Below are positions 18,349-25,729 of a stretch of 64,000 nucleotides of DNA, piece after piece; the stretch's first letter is position 1; each line of letters begins with the position of its first letter. A model generated the notes under the pieces. It ran no database searches. It was not told the DNA's origin and saw nothing but the letters and a program-made list of their open reading frames with translations. This DNA comes from Candidatus Rhodoferax bjergmarkensis (GTDB lineage: Bacteria > Pseudomonadota > Gammaproteobacteria > Burkholderiales > Burkholderiaceae_C): assembly GCA_016708345.1 (NCBI GenBank), contig JADJFX010000042.1:1-64000 (forward strand). Reading direction: 5' to 3'. The position numbers and the translations under genes were made by a program.

Positions 18349-18668
18349 GTATGCGACTCCAATCGTTTGAGTGCCATTGCAATAGCAGCCCGTGGTGTGG
18401 TCTGCGTCTTTTTCACAAACACATGCAACACCAGCAAGCGGCGGTCTTGAACGGCGGCATACACGGCGCGGGCTATCCCGTCGCGGCCTTTCATCCTCAT
18501 TTCCCACAGCTTGCTTTCCAATGGGCGGATATGGGGCAGTCCTACACGTTGCGGGCCGAATTCCTCCAGCATTTCAGCAATGTGCAGAAACCGGGCTTTC
18601 ATGTCAGCAGGCAGTGCCAGCAATTCAAGTTCTGCCAGCGGGTGCATGGTCACAGTCCAATTGTTCAT
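18345..18668 (-). CDS. HigB-like toxin (RelE superfamily, Gp49 type)
   Basis: This 107-residue protein has the Gp49/HigB pattern: an N-terminal helix pair (LAELELLALPADMKARFLHI), then GLPHIRPLESKLWEMRMKGRDGIARAVY and VLHVFVKKTQTTPRAAIAMALKR. The basic KLWEMR and FVKKTQ.TP positions are typical of ribosome-dependent mRNA interferases of this family. It is the first gene of a toxin-antitoxin pair and follows the integrase by a 22-base gap. It probably stabilises the element against loss by post-segregational killing. That function is inferred from the family and its location. Confidence 0.85.
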   Translation of the reverse strand: MNNWTVTMHPLAELELLALPADMKARFLHIAEMLEEFGPQRVGLPHIRPLESKLWEMRMKGRDGIARAVYAAVQDRRLLVLHVFVKKTQTTPRAAIAMALKRLESHT

Positions 18669-18689
18669 AGTATAGCTATTTTGCGATAT

Positions 18690-20051
18690 TTAACCAGCCA
18701 CCACCCGCAAAGCACCCGGCGCGGCCTTGGCATCGAACGTCACCCCGGCCTGCTCCAGAATGTGCGCTTCAATCTTTTCAAGGTACGGGCGCAATGCGTC
18801 AACGCTTCGCGGCCTGTAACCCTCAGCCGTGGCGCTCGGTTTGTGTCCCATCACCTGCGCAATGGCTCCAGCGGGTGCCCCGGCAGCTTCACCCAGCAGC
18901 GAAAACGAACGACGCAGCCCGTGGATAGTCAGGCCATCGATAGCGGCGCTTTGCAGGGCCTTTGCATGGCTTGAACGGGTGTCACTGATTCGCCCGGCTT
19001 TGCTGGCACTGGCAAACACGAATTCATTGATTCGCGGCAGAGCACCCAGCAGTTGCGCCAGATAGGGCGTCAAGGGGATTGTGCGGGTCTGGTCTACCTT
19101 GTCGGCAATGGTCAGTTTGCGCCACTGAAAATCGACTTGTGCCCACGTCAACCCGGCCAATTCCTCTTTTCTGGCACCAGTCAACACAAGGGCTTTCAAA
19201 TACACACTGGCGGTGCGGTTGTTCAGCTGCTCCACACCTTGCCACCAGCCCGGCAATTGGGCGGCTTCAATGGCGTCTGTGCGTTTGGTGTTGCTTGGCA
19301 GGTTTTCCAGAATTGCAGGGGCTTTGCCAGCGTCACGGTCAATCAGTTTGCGGTACTCAGGCCGGGCAGCGCACCAGCGCAGGAAACCCCGGAACATCAT
19401 CAGAGCGCGGGCGGCTTGGTGTTTGCCTGCCAGGGCTTCGCGCTCAAACCAGATTTGTAATGCATCCTCGGTCACGTCACCCAGCGCCAGCGCCATCAGG
19501 GGAAATATTGGCCCCGGACGGGTCAACCCCTGCCCTCTCACTTTCTTGACGCCACCGGGCGCGGCCATCACGTCCAACGATGCGCGATAACCCGGCTTCC
19601 ATGCGTCTTTGCGCTTGGGCTTGCCTTCTTGCAGGTAGCGCGGCCAAATGTCGCCCACGGTGATTGCAGCAACTTTGTCGGCTTCCAGTTGAGCAGCATG
19701 GGCAGCAATGGCAGCAGCTTTGTCGGCTTCTTGCTGGCGCTCTCCCTCTCGCGGGTCAATACCTTGCTCGGTCAATCCACGAAGGCGGTGGGCTTCAGCC
19801 TTGGCTTGGTCAATCGACACAGCTGGCCAGCCACCCAGCGCACGGGTGAACAACTTGCCTTTGATGCGGGTCTCAAACTGCCACGCTTTGCCCCCGGCTT
19901 TTGTGATGCGCAGGCGTAACCCCTTTTTGTCGGCGTCTTTCACCAGCACGAAGGGCGCATCAGCCGGGCAGGTAGCCCGCTCCAGCAGGCCATGCGTGAG
20001 GTCGTGGGTTGCGGCAAAGTCAATCGCGGCTGTCTTGCTTGGTCGTGCCAT
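18690..20051 (-). CDS. int: Tyrosine integrase
   Basis: This intact 453-residue phage-type integrase starts MARPSKTAAIDFAATHD. The N-terminal DUF4102-like arm-binding domain (residues ~20-95) includes GLRLRITKAGGKAW and the ALGGWPAVSIDQAK block. The catalytic domain has Arg294 (TGARKEELAGL), His377 and Arg380 (HGLRRSF), His403 (MGHKP) and the nucleophile Tyr412 (EGYR), so all key residues are present. It catalyses site-specific recombination between the tRNA-Thr 3' end and the element. It lies next to the right attachment site, about 175 bases inside, with a 21-bp putative arm site just upstream of its start. Confidence 0.92.
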   Translation of the reverse strand: MARPSKTAAIDFAATHDLTHGLLERATCPADAPFVLVKDADKKGLRLRITKAGGKAWQFETRIKGKLFTRALGGWPAVSIDQAKAEAHRLRGLTEQGIDPREGERQQEADKAAAIAAHAAQLEADKVAAITVGDIWPRYLQEGKPKRKDAWKPGYRASLDVMAAPGGVKKVRGQGLTRPGPIFPLMALALGDVTEDALQIWFEREALAGKHQAARALMMFRGFLRWCAARPEYRKLIDRDAGKAPAILENLPSNTKRTDAIEAAQLPGWWQGVEQLNNRTASVYLKALVLTGARKEELAGLTWAQVDFQWRKLTIADKVDQTRTIPLTPYLAQLLGALPRINEFVFASASKAGRISDTRSSHAKALQSAAIDGLTIHGLRRSFSLLGEAAGAPAGAIAQVMGHKPSATAEGYRPRSVDALRPYLEKIEAHILEQAGVTFDAKAAPGALRVVAG

Positions 20052-20070
20052 GTTGAGAACCTTTCCACAT

Positions 20071-20091
20071 TTACAGACTATTTACAGACTG
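20071..20091 (+). repeat. 21-bp subterminal direct repeat, right copy
   Basis: This is identical to 12359-12379. It lies 20 bases upstream of the integrase start codon, where integrase binding could also repress its own promoter. Confidence 0.6.
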
Positions 20092-20225
20092 AAATGCACT
20101 ATTTTGATGAATTTCAATCAACGCGGCAGCTGTTCACCCGTCCAGTGCTTTTCTTGTAAGTCGTTGATTTATATTGATTTTACTACGCAGTTCAACACAA
20201 TGAAATATGTATTTCGTGTCATTCT

Positions 20226-20271
20226 TAATGAGAAGGTCGGGTGTTCGATTCATCTCTCCGGCACCAATAGA
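20226..20271 (+). repeat. attR: right 46-bp direct repeat (partial tRNA-Thr copy)
   Basis: This is the 3' half of tRNA-Thr duplicated by integration. The D-arm and 5' acceptor strand are missing, so it is not a functional tRNA gene. A perfect stem-loop (8-bp arms, TACG loop) follows at 20275-20294. Confidence 0.9.
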
Positions 20272-20434
20272 ATCAACGACTTACGAGTCGTTGTTGCCTC
20301 AAGTACCGTCATCTGTCACACTCATGTCACAGTTGACGGCATTCTTGAGCAGCATTGGTCATCAGTGCCGTTTATCTCCAGCGCCAGATTTCGCGCCGTC
20401 AACTCAACCCCTGGCAGTTACGGTAGCAAATTAA

Positions 20435-20500
20435 ATGGCAGCCATACGTGAACGGATAGACGAAAACGGCCAGAAGAGCTATCCGTGGCCTCAAAAGCGG
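20435..20500 (+). pseudogene. N-terminal remnant of a second integrase
   Basis: Just outside attR the plus strand reads MAAIRERIDENGQKSY, which resembles the opening of many tRNA-targeting phage integrases (M-x-x-I-R-E-R-x-x-x-x-G-x-x-x-Y). After one frame change it continues GLKSGFKGKKIVTKYG, then loses similarity. It may be a scar of an older element at the same tRNA. The match is short, so this is tentative. The rest of 20,272-20,685 holds only a dispersed repeat copy and no gene. Confidence 0.35.
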
Positions 20501-20523
20501 TTTCAAGGGCAAGAAAATAGTAA

Positions 20524-20580
20524 CAAAATATGGCGTTTGCGCACTGTTTATATGCGCAAGCAGCTATAACTTTTATAGCA
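20524..20580 (+). repeat. Dispersed ~55-bp repeat, copy 3 (intergenic)
   Basis: The copy reads TATGGCGTTTGCGC, a spacer, ATGCGCAAGCAGCTATAAC and TTTTATAGCA. It lies upstream of the secreted-protein gene at 20686. Confidence 0.7.
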
Positions 20581-20685
20581 AAATAAGCCAAGTAGAAGAT
20601 TGAATTGAAAAATTTCCAAAAACTTTAACCCCTTTGCCTTGCCTCGTTCGTTTCAGTCAGCACCCTCATCTATTTTGGAGCTGCT

Positions 20686-21624
20686 ATGAAACTCAAACTT
20701 GAACTGCTAAGCCTGTCCGTCTTGCTGGCGTGCGCCGCACCACAGGCCCAAGCTATTGGGCGCTTGGCCGACGTGACCGTGGTGGACCGGGACTCTGGTG
20801 CCACCCTGCCCCTTTACCACCACCACGGCGAATACTGGGTGGCGGGTCGGCCCGGTGCCCGCTACGCCATTGCCGTGCGCAGCAAGGTGGGCGAGCGGCT
20901 GATGGCCGTCACCTCGGTGGATGGCGTCAATGTGCTCAGCGGTGAAACCGCCGCCTGGAGCCAGACCGGCTATGTGTTTTCACCCTACCTGTATTACCAG
21001 ATCACCGGTTGGCGCAAAACCAGCAGCGAGATCGCAGCCTTTGAATTCGCCGCTGCGCCCGACTCCTACGCCGAACGCACCGGGCGACCCACCCATGTGG
21101 GCGTGATTGGCGTGGCGCTGTTTCGCGAAGTACCACCGCAACCGGTGGCCATTCAGCCCGATTTCTACCGGCGCAGCGACCTGGCCAGCGAATCATCCCC
21201 GGCACGCGACAAGCGTGAGGAACGGCCCGCACCCGCTTCGCAAGCCCCCGTGGTTTCTGACAAAGGCGCGGGGGCTTTGTCTGGCATGGCCGAGCGCCGC
21301 AGTGCCGAGTCTGTGGCTGATGCCCAAGCCAACAGCGCTGACGCACCCCGGCACAGCCTTGCCAAAGCCATGCCAGCCCCCTTGCCCGGCCCCAAGCTGG
21401 GCACAGGCCATGGCCAGCGCGAAGAATCCAGGGTGGCACACACCAGTTTTGCGCGCCTGCAGTCCAACCCCAACGAGGTCATTCGCATTCGTTATGACAG
21501 CCGGGAGAACCTGATCGCCAGCGGCGTGATTCGAGAGCCGGTGCGCCGCCCGCCCATTCCCAACCCGTTCCCCGACTCGGACAGCACATCCTATGTGCCC
21601 GACCCACCCGTTCGGCGATATTGA
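20686..21624 (+). CDS. Secreted hypothetical protein upstream of an ECF sigma factor
   Basis: This 312-residue protein starts with a signal peptide (MKLKLELLSLSVLLACAAPQ, cleavage near AQA-IG). A globular N-terminal half (residues ~25-160) contains GEYWVAGRPGARYAIAVRSK and YVFSPYLYYQITGW. A low-complexity, Pro/Ala-rich linker follows, and a C-terminal piece LIASGVIREP. I do not recognise a named family. It is followed at once by the sigma factor gene, so it may be an envelope component controlled by, or sensed by, that system. The start has a plausible GGAG ribosome site (GGAGCTGCT). Confidence 0.75.
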   Translation: MKLKLELLSLSVLLACAAPQAQAIGRLADVTVVDRDSGATLPLYHHHGEYWVAGRPGARYAIAVRSKVGERLMAVTSVDGVNVLSGETAAWSQTGYVFSPYLYYQITGWRKTSSEIAAFEFAAAPDSYAERTGRPTHVGVIGVALFREVPPQPVAIQPDFYRRSDLASESSPARDKREERPAPASQAPVVSDKGAGALSGMAERRSAESVADAQANSADAPRHSLAKAMPAPLPGPKLGTGHGQREESRVAHTSFARLQSNPNEVIRIRYDSRENLIASGVIREPVRRPPIPNPFPDSDSTSYVPDPPVRRY

Positions 21625-21656
21625 AGGGCCAACGCCCGACCCGGATAATGCGGGGG

Positions 21657-22250
21657 ATGCAAAGTGCTGAGTCCCCTGCCCTTGAAACCGATGAGTCGCT
21701 GATGCTGCGCTATGGAGCAGGCGACATTACGGCGTTCGACACGCTGTACGGGCGTCACGAGCTCGGTGTTTGGCGCTTTGTTTTTCGCAGCGTTCGGGTG
21801 CAGGCGGTGGCCGATGACCTGCTGCAGGACGTGTGGTTTGCGGTGGCGCGCCAGGCACTTAACTACCAGCCGACGGCGCGTTTCAAAACCTGGCTCTTCA
21901 CCCTGGCCCATAACCGACTGGTGGACTACTTTCGCACTGCGAAAAACCATATGAGTCTGGACGCGCAAGACACTGCCGATGATGCGGGCGAACGCGTGCT
22001 CGACACCCTGATCGCCAACTCCGGGTTTGGCCCCTTGCGCCAACTCCAGTCCAGGCAGCAGGCAACAGCCCTGATCAACGCCATCGAGAACTTGCCCCCC
22101 GTGCAACGCGAGGCATTTCTCTTGCAGGCCGAAGCCGACATGACAGTGGAAGAAATCGCCAGTGCCACGGGGGTGAGCTTTGAAACCGCAAAAAGCCGCT
22201 TGCGCTACGCCCGCAACAGTCTGCGCGAACAATTACAGGAGTTTGCATGA
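21657..22250 (+). CDS. ECF RNA polymerase sigma factor
   Basis: This 197-residue sigma-70 family protein has region 2 (FDTLYGRHELGVWRFVFR, then ADDLLQDVWFAVAR and FKTWLFTLAHNRLVDYFR) and region 4 (LPPVQREAFLLQAEADMTVEEIASATG followed by TAKSRLRYARNSLRE). It would direct polymerase to a small regulon. The start is uncertain: ATG at 21657 is chosen, with alternatives at ATG 21648 or a TTG at 21621 that overlaps the upstream stop. It overlaps the next gene by four bases (ATGA), as sigma/anti-sigma pairs commonly do. Confidence 0.88.
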   Translation: MQSAESPALETDESLMLRYGAGDITAFDTLYGRHELGVWRFVFRSVRVQAVADDLLQDVWFAVARQALNYQPTARFKTWLFTLAHNRLVDYFRTAKNHMSLDAQDTADDAGERVLDTLIANSGFGPLRQLQSRQQATALINAIENLPPVQREAFLLQAEADMTVEEIASATGVSFETAKSRLRYARNSLREQLQEFA

Positions 22251-23353
22251 GCGCGCCCAAACTTCCCGATGAGCTTTTGCTTCGTTACCAGGAAGCCAGC
22301 GCCCAAGACGAGCGCCGGCCAGCCAGCGCGGTGCGTGAGGCGGTGCGTGCCCATGCCCAAATGGTGATTCGTGACCGTCAACACTCTGCAAGCCGGTCGA
22401 CACCCCACCTGCAAGCTGCCGCCAATCAGAAACGCTGGAAGCTCTCCTTGCTCGCCAGTATTGCGCTGGTAGGCCTGACCAGTTTGCTGGTGCTGCAGTT
22501 TGACCGAGGTACACCCGAGGAGCAGGAACTCGCCTTGGGCCGACCTAAAAGCAGTGCAGAAAACACCCCACGCTCGCCTGCGCCAGTGAGCGCGCCGCAA
22601 TCTAGCGCCAATTCCGCCGAAAAGTTGAGTGACGCAGCGCCTCACCCTGCGCTGGCCAAAAAATCTCCTGCTGACACACAGCCACCAGCCAAACGACCCG
22701 CCATGGAGTCCAAGGCCGAACTTTTCAAGAGCCAGCAGGGCGCGCGTGAGGATGAAATTGTTTTACCCAAACCATCAGGCATGATGGCCGCGCCAAGCCC
22801 GGCAGCAGAACCAAGGGCAGAACAAGCCGCAGCGGTCGCGCCTGCTGTTCAAGCTTTGCCACAGTTCGACGTCGCGCCGGTTCCTGCACCTCCAGCAACC
22901 CAAGACTCCGCACTAGCCAGCGGTTCAGGTGCAGCAAGTACCAACTCTGCACAGCGCACAGCCAAATCACTTGCAGTACCAGAGGCTGCGAGCTCTTCAA
23001 GACAAATACTGGAAAAATCAGAACTACAAATGAAACGCTCAGAGGAACGCGCTGACAAAGCAGCACCCAGCGCCCGGGCTTTGAACGCCGCCTTGCTTGA
23101 CAGCGCACGCGCCGGGCAGGTGGCTCAAATGGAGCGCTTACTCCAACAAGGCGCACTGATCAATTCAACCGACGAGCAGGGCAGAACCCCTCTTATCCTC
23201 GCGGCGATGAACGGCCAAACGTCGGCGGTTGCAAAACTACTGGCCTTGGGTGCCAACCCCACGGTAACCGACCGTGAGGGTTTGAACGCGCTGCAGCATG
23301 CCAGACGGCTGGGGTTTAACCAGATTGAGCACTTGCTGGAAGCTGGACCCTGA
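22247..23353 (+). CDS. Membrane-anchored putative anti-sigma factor with ankyrin repeats
   Basis: This 368-residue protein has three parts. A short N-terminal cytoplasmic part (DELLLRYQEASAQDERRP) resembles the start of anti-sigma domains. One membrane helix follows at about residues 64-84 (WKLSLLASIALVGLTSLLVL). After a long Pro/Ala/Ser-rich segment, two to three ankyrin repeats end it (residues ~280-368: LLDSARAGQVAQMERLLQQG, GRTPLILAAMNG, GLNALQHARRLG). Translational coupling to the sigma factor suggests an anti-sigma role. The ankyrin repeats would then face the periplasm, which is unusual. That function is inferred; no zinc-binding anti-sigma motif is visible. Confidence 0.65.
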   Translation: MSAPKLPDELLLRYQEASAQDERRPASAVREAVRAHAQMVIRDRQHSASRSTPHLQAAANQKRWKLSLLASIALVGLTSLLVLQFDRGTPEEQELALGRPKSSAENTPRSPAPVSAPQSSANSAEKLSDAAPHPALAKKSPADTQPPAKRPAMESKAELFKSQQGAREDEIVLPKPSGMMAAPSPAAEPRAEQAAAVAPAVQALPQFDVAPVPAPPATQDSALASGSGAASTNSAQRTAKSLAVPEAASSSRQILEKSELQMKRSEERADKAAPSARALNAALLDSARAGQVAQMERLLQQGALINSTDEQGRTPLILAAMNGQTSAVAKLLALGANPTVTDREGLNALQHARRLGFNQIEHLLEAGP

Positions 23354-23381
23354 ACGTCAGGCCTGCAAGGTTAAACCCAGG

Positions 23382-25568
23382 TTAAAAAGTTTCCCAGTCT
23401 TGCTCATTATTGACTTGCGGTTTGCTGGCAGGTGGGGCAGTCTTGCGCGGCGGTGCCAAAGTTTTTGCCTGGCCACCCAAGGCTGGTCTTTTTGTCGGGG
23501 CAAGCTCTGCACGCTTGGCCGCCGGGGCTATCGAATGGGGACGTGCATGCGCCTTCATCGGGCGTGTGTTGTGCAGCACAGGTGCCCGGGAGTGGCCTTG
23601 CGACAAAGTGAAAATCTCCACCGTTTGCACCAGCTCCTGCGCCTGCGCCTTGAGGCTGCTCGCAGCAGCGGCCATCTCTTCCACCAGCGCAGCATTTTGC
23701 TGGGTAGCCGAGTCCATTTGCCGCACTGCTTCTCCAACCTGGGTCACACCCATGGCCTGCTCACTGCTGGCGGAGCTGATTTCACCCATGATGTCGGTGA
23801 CGCGACGAATAGAACCTACAACCTCGGCCATGGTGGTGCCAGCTTGGTCCACCAAGGTGGTCCCCTGCTCCACACGCTCGACGCTGGCATTGATCAAGGC
23901 CTTGATTTCTTTGGCTGCTTCAGCCGAGCGTCCGGCCAGGGAACGCACCTCGCTGGCCACCACCGCAAAGCCGCGCCCTTGCTCACCGGCGCGGGCCGCT
24001 TCCACGGCCGCGTTCAGAGCCAAAATATTGGTCTGGAACGCAATGCCGTCAATCACACTGATGATGTCCGATATTTTGCGCGAGCTGTCGTTGATGCCCT
24101 TCATGGTGTCCACCACCTGGGCCACCACCTCACCGCCCTTGACGGCCACGGATGACGCGCTCATGGCAAGCTGGTTGGCCGCAGCAGCGCTGCTGGCGTT
24201 TTGTTTGACGGTGGAGCCAAGTTCCTCCATCGAGGCGGCAGTTTGCTCCAGCGCACTGGCTTGCTGCTCGGTGCGGGCGGACAAGTCGTGGTTGCCTTGG
24301 GCGATTTCGGCGCTGGCCGTGGCCACGCTTTCAGAGCCTTGGCGAACCGACTGCACCACACCACTGAGCCCTTGGCCAATGCTGTTCATGGCTTGCATCA
24401 ACTGGCCAACTTCATCCTGGCTGTCAGTACGAAGTTCTACACTCAAATCCCCTTTCGCAATGGATTGCGCAGCAGAAACGGCGCGCCCCATGGGTTCGAG
24501 AATCATGCGGCGCAGCATCCAATAAACACCACCGGACAAAACCAGCACCAGAACGAGTCCGATCAAGGCATACACATTGCGCAAACTGCGCACTTCACTG
24601 GTGTATTCATCGACATAAGTGCCGCCGGCAATGACCCAGTGCCAGTTTTGCAGGTAGGTAAACGCCACCACCTTGTCGCGTGGGCTGGTGTCTCCAAGCT
24701 CCTTGTTCATCCAGGGGTAACGAATGACACCGCTCTTTTGCTCCAGAATGTCTTTGATGAACTCGCGACCATTGGGGTCTTTCACAGTCAATAAATTTTT
24801 ACCTTCGATGGCGGGATGGGCCACCAAGGTGCCGTAGTGTTCACCCTGACGCGCATCCAGCACGTAAAAGTAGCCGGTTTTGCCAATTTTCAAACTGCGC
24901 AGCGTGCTTTTCAAATTCGCCAGGTAATCGCTGAAGTCAAGTCCCACAAAACTCAAACCAACAAGTTTGCCCTGAGCATCCTTGATGGGGTCGTACTGCG
25001 TCATGTACTGTTTGCCAAACAGCGTCGCCAAGCCTGTAAAACTGCCGCCTTCGCTGACAATTTTGTAGCCGGGATGTGCCCGGTCAAGCTGCGTGCCCAC
25101 CACTCGTTCGCCTGTTTCATTTTTCACCGATGTCGTGATCCGCACAAAATCGTCCCCCGTTTTTGCGAACACGGTGGCCACTGCACCGGTGCTTGCGGTA
25201 AAGCGATCTACCACTGAAAAGTTTTGGTTAAGTGGCTTGCCGTCCAGCTTCAGGGTGGGTATGGACTTGCCCCCAATTTGAACTGTGGTGGCATTCAACT
25301 CAAATTTACCGCTCAAGCTGGTTTGAAGGCCTTTGGCCAACACCGCCGTCCGGCTTTTGAGCTCTTTGTCCGAAGAATCTATCAAGTCCACCAGCAACTT
25401 GGTCTTTTCAGTTACATCGGCAATGGCGCGAGCCTCGATGACTTCTGAAATGGAATAACCAATACCGGCAATCAGTGCCGACAAAACCAGTGCCACCAAA
25501 AGAAAGTTACTAAATGCCAGCTTGGTTCCCAAGCTATAGGAGCGCCAGCCGCTTGCGAGTTTGATCAT
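23382..25568 (-). CDS. Methyl-accepting chemotaxis protein with Cache sensor
   Basis: This 728-residue chemoreceptor starts MIKLASGWRSYSLGTKLAFS at 25568; longer readings have no conserved extension. The first membrane helix is at residues ~18-38. A periplasmic Cache-type sensor follows (residues ~45-320, including GKTGYFYVLDARQGEHYGTLVAHP), then a second helix (LIGLVLVLVLSGGVYWML), HAMP and the signalling domain. The hairpin tip reads DGIAFQTNILALNAAVEAARAGEQGRGFAVVA in segments. The C-terminus ends NEQDWETF, a CheR/CheB-tethering-like pentapeptide. It converges with the ankyrin gene. The ligand is unknown; Cache domains commonly bind organic acids or amino acids. Confidence 0.9.
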   Translation of the reverse strand: MIKLASGWRSYSLGTKLAFSNFLLVALVLSALIAGIGYSISEVIEARAIADVTEKTKLLVDLIDSSDKELKSRTAVLAKGLQTSLSGKFELNATTVQIGGKSIPTLKLDGKPLNQNFSVVDRFTASTGAVATVFAKTGDDFVRITTSVKNETGERVVGTQLDRAHPGYKIVSEGGSFTGLATLFGKQYMTQYDPIKDAQGKLVGLSFVGLDFSDYLANLKSTLRSLKIGKTGYFYVLDARQGEHYGTLVAHPAIEGKNLLTVKDPNGREFIKDILEQKSGVIRYPWMNKELGDTSPRDKVVAFTYLQNWHWVIAGGTYVDEYTSEVRSLRNVYALIGLVLVLVLSGGVYWMLRRMILEPMGRAVSAAQSIAKGDLSVELRTDSQDEVGQLMQAMNSIGQGLSGVVQSVRQGSESVATASAEIAQGNHDLSARTEQQASALEQTAASMEELGSTVKQNASSAAAANQLAMSASSVAVKGGEVVAQVVDTMKGINDSSRKISDIISVIDGIAFQTNILALNAAVEAARAGEQGRGFAVVASEVRSLAGRSAEAAKEIKALINASVERVEQGTTLVDQAGTTMAEVVGSIRRVTDIMGEISSASSEQAMGVTQVGEAVRQMDSATQQNAALVEEMAAAASSLKAQAQELVQTVEIFTLSQGHSRAPVLHNTRPMKAHARPHSIAPAAKRAELAPTKRPALGGQAKTLAPPRKTAPPASKPQVNNEQDWETF

Positions 25569-25729
25569 GCTTAATTTTTCCAAAGTTGTCAGAGCCCATG
25601 CCTTACAACCATCCACACAATGCGTCTTCGTACAGCAGCAAGCCGCACTAGCACCAGTGCGCTCTGTGCGAGCGCAGGACAGCCAAGACATTACTCAATT
25701 TAGGGGAATGTCTACGATTATGCAGCCTC

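Larger units (their letters stand above)
12261..20271. mobile_element. Integrative element of ~8 kb in tRNA-Thr (satellite-like)
   Basis: The element is bounded by a 46-bp perfect direct repeat of the tRNA-Thr 3' half (12261-12306 and 20226-20271), with a unit length of 7,965 bp. A tyrosine integrase sits at the right end. All cargo genes lie on the minus strand in tight array: integrase, toxin, antitoxin, unknown 286-aa protein, excisionase-like HTH, small membrane protein, primase-helicase, zinc-ribbon-like protein, VRR-NUC nuclease and two small proteins. Replication-type genes are present without capsid, terminase or conjugation genes, which fits a phage-satellite or minimal mobilisable island. 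The left half shares the frameshifts of the adjoining DNA; the right half is intact. Confidence 0.85.

Noticed and set aside
20226..20301. A second tRNA-Thr gene
   Set aside because: Only the 3' half is present; the D-arm and 5' acceptor strand are absent. It is the attR copy.
25569..25691. An N-terminal extension of the Cache chemoreceptor
   Set aside because: The extension is Cys-rich and unlike receptor N-termini; MIKLASGWRSYSLGTKL is the standard opening.
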